DNA from: Nocardia cyriacigeorgica
GTDB taxonomy: Bacteria; Actinomycetota; Actinomycetes; Mycobacteriales; Mycobacteriaceae
DNA length: 62,645 bases
Direction: 5' to 3'
Assembly (NCBI RefSeq): GCF_010858045.1
Contig: NZ_JAAGVC010000033.1
Location: 1-62,645, forward strand
Shown: positions 61,759-62,645 of the stretch, in pieces
Layout: each line of letters starts with the position of its first letter
How positions within the stretch are numbered: the stretch's first letter is position 1
Position numbers and translations under genes: made by a program
The notes under the pieces: generated by a model
Told to the model about the DNA's origin: nothing
The model's input: the letters and a program-made list of their open reading frames with translations, nothing else
Databases searched by the model: none

Positions 61759-62645
61759 TCAGAACCACCGCGTATCAGGGGTCTCCTCTGGACCGCCTTC
61801 GTGTGCCGGTGTCACACCGTCCTGCTCATGCCCCTCGGCGGCCGACGAGCGACGCTCGTCGTTCCGGTCATCGAATCGCCCGATCCCGCCTGGTACCCCG
61901 GCACCGGGAGAATCGTCGGCTCTGTCGGTCGAGTAGGAACTGGTGGCTCCGAAATCGGCCGGAGACGAACCGCCGAACGTGGGAAGACCGTCGAAATTCG
62001 CTATCGGTAGCACAGGTGGTGCGCCGAACCCGCCCGACGCGGTCACCGCACCAGGCGCGGGCTGCTGCTGAGCCGGCACATCACCCGTGGACCACGGGGT
62101 GGGTTGGGGTCGGTCGGCACCCGGATTGTGAGGCGCATCATCGCGGCCGGTCAGCCAGTCGGCCGGATCGAAGCGACCAGCGCCATCGATACCTCGTGTG
62201 ACGGTATCCGTGATCTGGGAAACCATGTCCCCCATATCTCCCCGGTTTCCGGGCAGACCGTGATCGTCCAGACTCGGAAGCAACCCATCGATTCCGGGAA
62301 GAACGCTGTCCAGACCGGGAAGCGGACCATCGAGATCCGGCAGGAGACCTTCGCCGAACCCAGATCCCGGCAGCCCTCCCTCACCCAGCCCCGGCAGATC
62401 GGGTCGAGGCAAGACGCTTCCCCCGTTCGGAGGCACCTGCGGCGTCTGCACCGGGGGTGATGTCTGCTGGGGTGGCGCGGTCACCTGCGCTGGTGGCGTC
62501 GTCTGTGTAGGTGGAGCTGTGGGTGTGGTCGGTGTCGGGGTCGGAGTTCCCGGAGTCGTCGGTGTCGGGGTCGGAGTTCCCGGAGTCGTCGGTGTCGGGG
62601 TCGGAGTTCCCGGAGTCGTCGGCGTGGGGGTCGGAGTTCCCGGAG
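61759..62645 (-). CDS. Pro/Thr-repeat, low-complexity protein (N-terminus outside window)
   Basis: The frame is open to the right edge, so only the C-terminal 295 residues are visible. They start with about four copies of a T-P-G-T-P-T-P-T-P-T unit, then a Gln/Pro linker. Next comes a Gly/Leu/Asp region with repeated L-P-G-L, L-L-P-D-L-D and L-P-G-I-D steps, and an acidic tail ending DTRWF. There are no cysteines and no membrane segment in this part. Such Pro/Thr linkers are typical of secreted or wall-associated actinobacterial proteins. An internal GTG at 62484 is not needed as the repeat is in frame. No family recognised. Confidence 0.6.
   Translation of the reverse strand, partial: PGTPTPTPTTPGTPTPTPTTPGTPTPTPTTPGTPTPTPTTPTAPPTQTTPPAQVTAPPQQTSPPVQTPQVPPNGGSVLPRPDLPGLGEGGLPGSGFGEGLLPDLDGPLPGLDSVLPGIDGLLPSLDDHGLPGNRGDMGDMVSQITDTVTRGIDGAGRFDPADWLTGRDDAPHNPGADRPQPTPWSTGDVPAQQQPAPGAVTASGGFGAPPVLPIANFDGLPTFGGSSPADFGATSSYSTDRADDSPGAGVPGGIGRFDDRNDERRSSAAEGHEQDGVTPAHEGGPEETPDTRWF
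62531..62645. repeat. 30-bp tandem repeat coding for Pro/Thr decapeptide
   Basis: Units at 62531-62560, 62561-62590 and 62591-62620 are nearly identical and a fourth is cut by the window end. On the minus strand each encodes T-P-G-T-P-T-P-T-P-T. Copy number is likely to vary between strains. Confidence 0.9.

Noticed and set aside
62531..62645. Regular 30-bp repeats as a CRISPR array
   Set aside because: Units are directly adjacent without spacers and encode an in-frame Pro/Thr linker; no cas gene is present.
1..62645. tRNA-associated integration site, prophage or insertion sequence
   Set aside because: No tRNA-like sequence, integrase, transposase or terminal repeat was found by eye; a tRNAscan and IS search would settle this.

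Overview
The window comes from a high-GC actinomycete of the Mycobacteriales, most probably Nocardia or a close relative. The evidence is the GC-rich third codon positions, frequent GTG and TTG starts, a WS/DGAT acyltransferase end, DUF732, MmpS-like and Rv3235-like proteins, EF-G2, an SCO6745-family protein and an M-box before mgtC. No rRNA, tRNA, insertion sequence, phage structural gene or CRISPR array was recognised.

Left part, about 1.4-39 kb, is a dense defence island. In order it holds an AIPR-family abortive-infection protein (+); a Ser/Thr kinase and a type I restriction-modification operon (hsdR, hsdS, hsdM and an extra HTH-methyltransferase-TRD fusion, all -); a short cassette of small secreted or membrane proteins (+); and a helicase-rich block. 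That block contains a UvrD-type helicase with a RelE-like N-terminus (+), a DruE-like DUF1998 helicase and a large DruH-like partner (both -), a winged-helix SF2 helicase (+) overlapping tail-to-tail a 1773-residue Upf1-like helicase with a Vsr/MTES_1575-type nuclease (-), a remnant of an adenine methyltransferase, a uracil-DNA-glycosylase-fold protein, a DUF4236/DUF2510 protein and a second HTH-methyltransferase-TRD fusion. Helicases, nuclease, base-excision-type enzyme and methylases fit recognition and destruction of invading or modified DNA. Whether the 16-39 kb block is several systems or one new composite is the main open question.

Middle part, about 39.5-47 kb, is a boundary zone with decayed genes (an Lhr-like helicase C-terminus fused to an unrelated 3' gene end, and a frameshifted hypothetical gene) mixed with housekeeping or envelope genes: MmpS-like protein, a RibD/DHFR-type reductase with a VOC protein, small secreted proteins, a UshA-like nucleotidase lipoprotein and a histidine phosphatase.

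At 47-52.4 kb two paralogous UvrD-like helicases diverge from each other around a small Rv3235-like gene. Both have an N-terminus resembling a NERD domain without its catalytic residues.

Right part, 52.5-62.6 kb, looks like core genome: EF-G2, an M-box magnesium riboswitch with mgtC, an ArsR regulator with a divergent MFS exporter and a large nested palindromic operator, a GntR/ABC-transporter operon with its own palindrome, an SCO6745-family protein, a SAM methyltransferase and the 3' part of a Pro/Thr-repeat protein running off the right edge.
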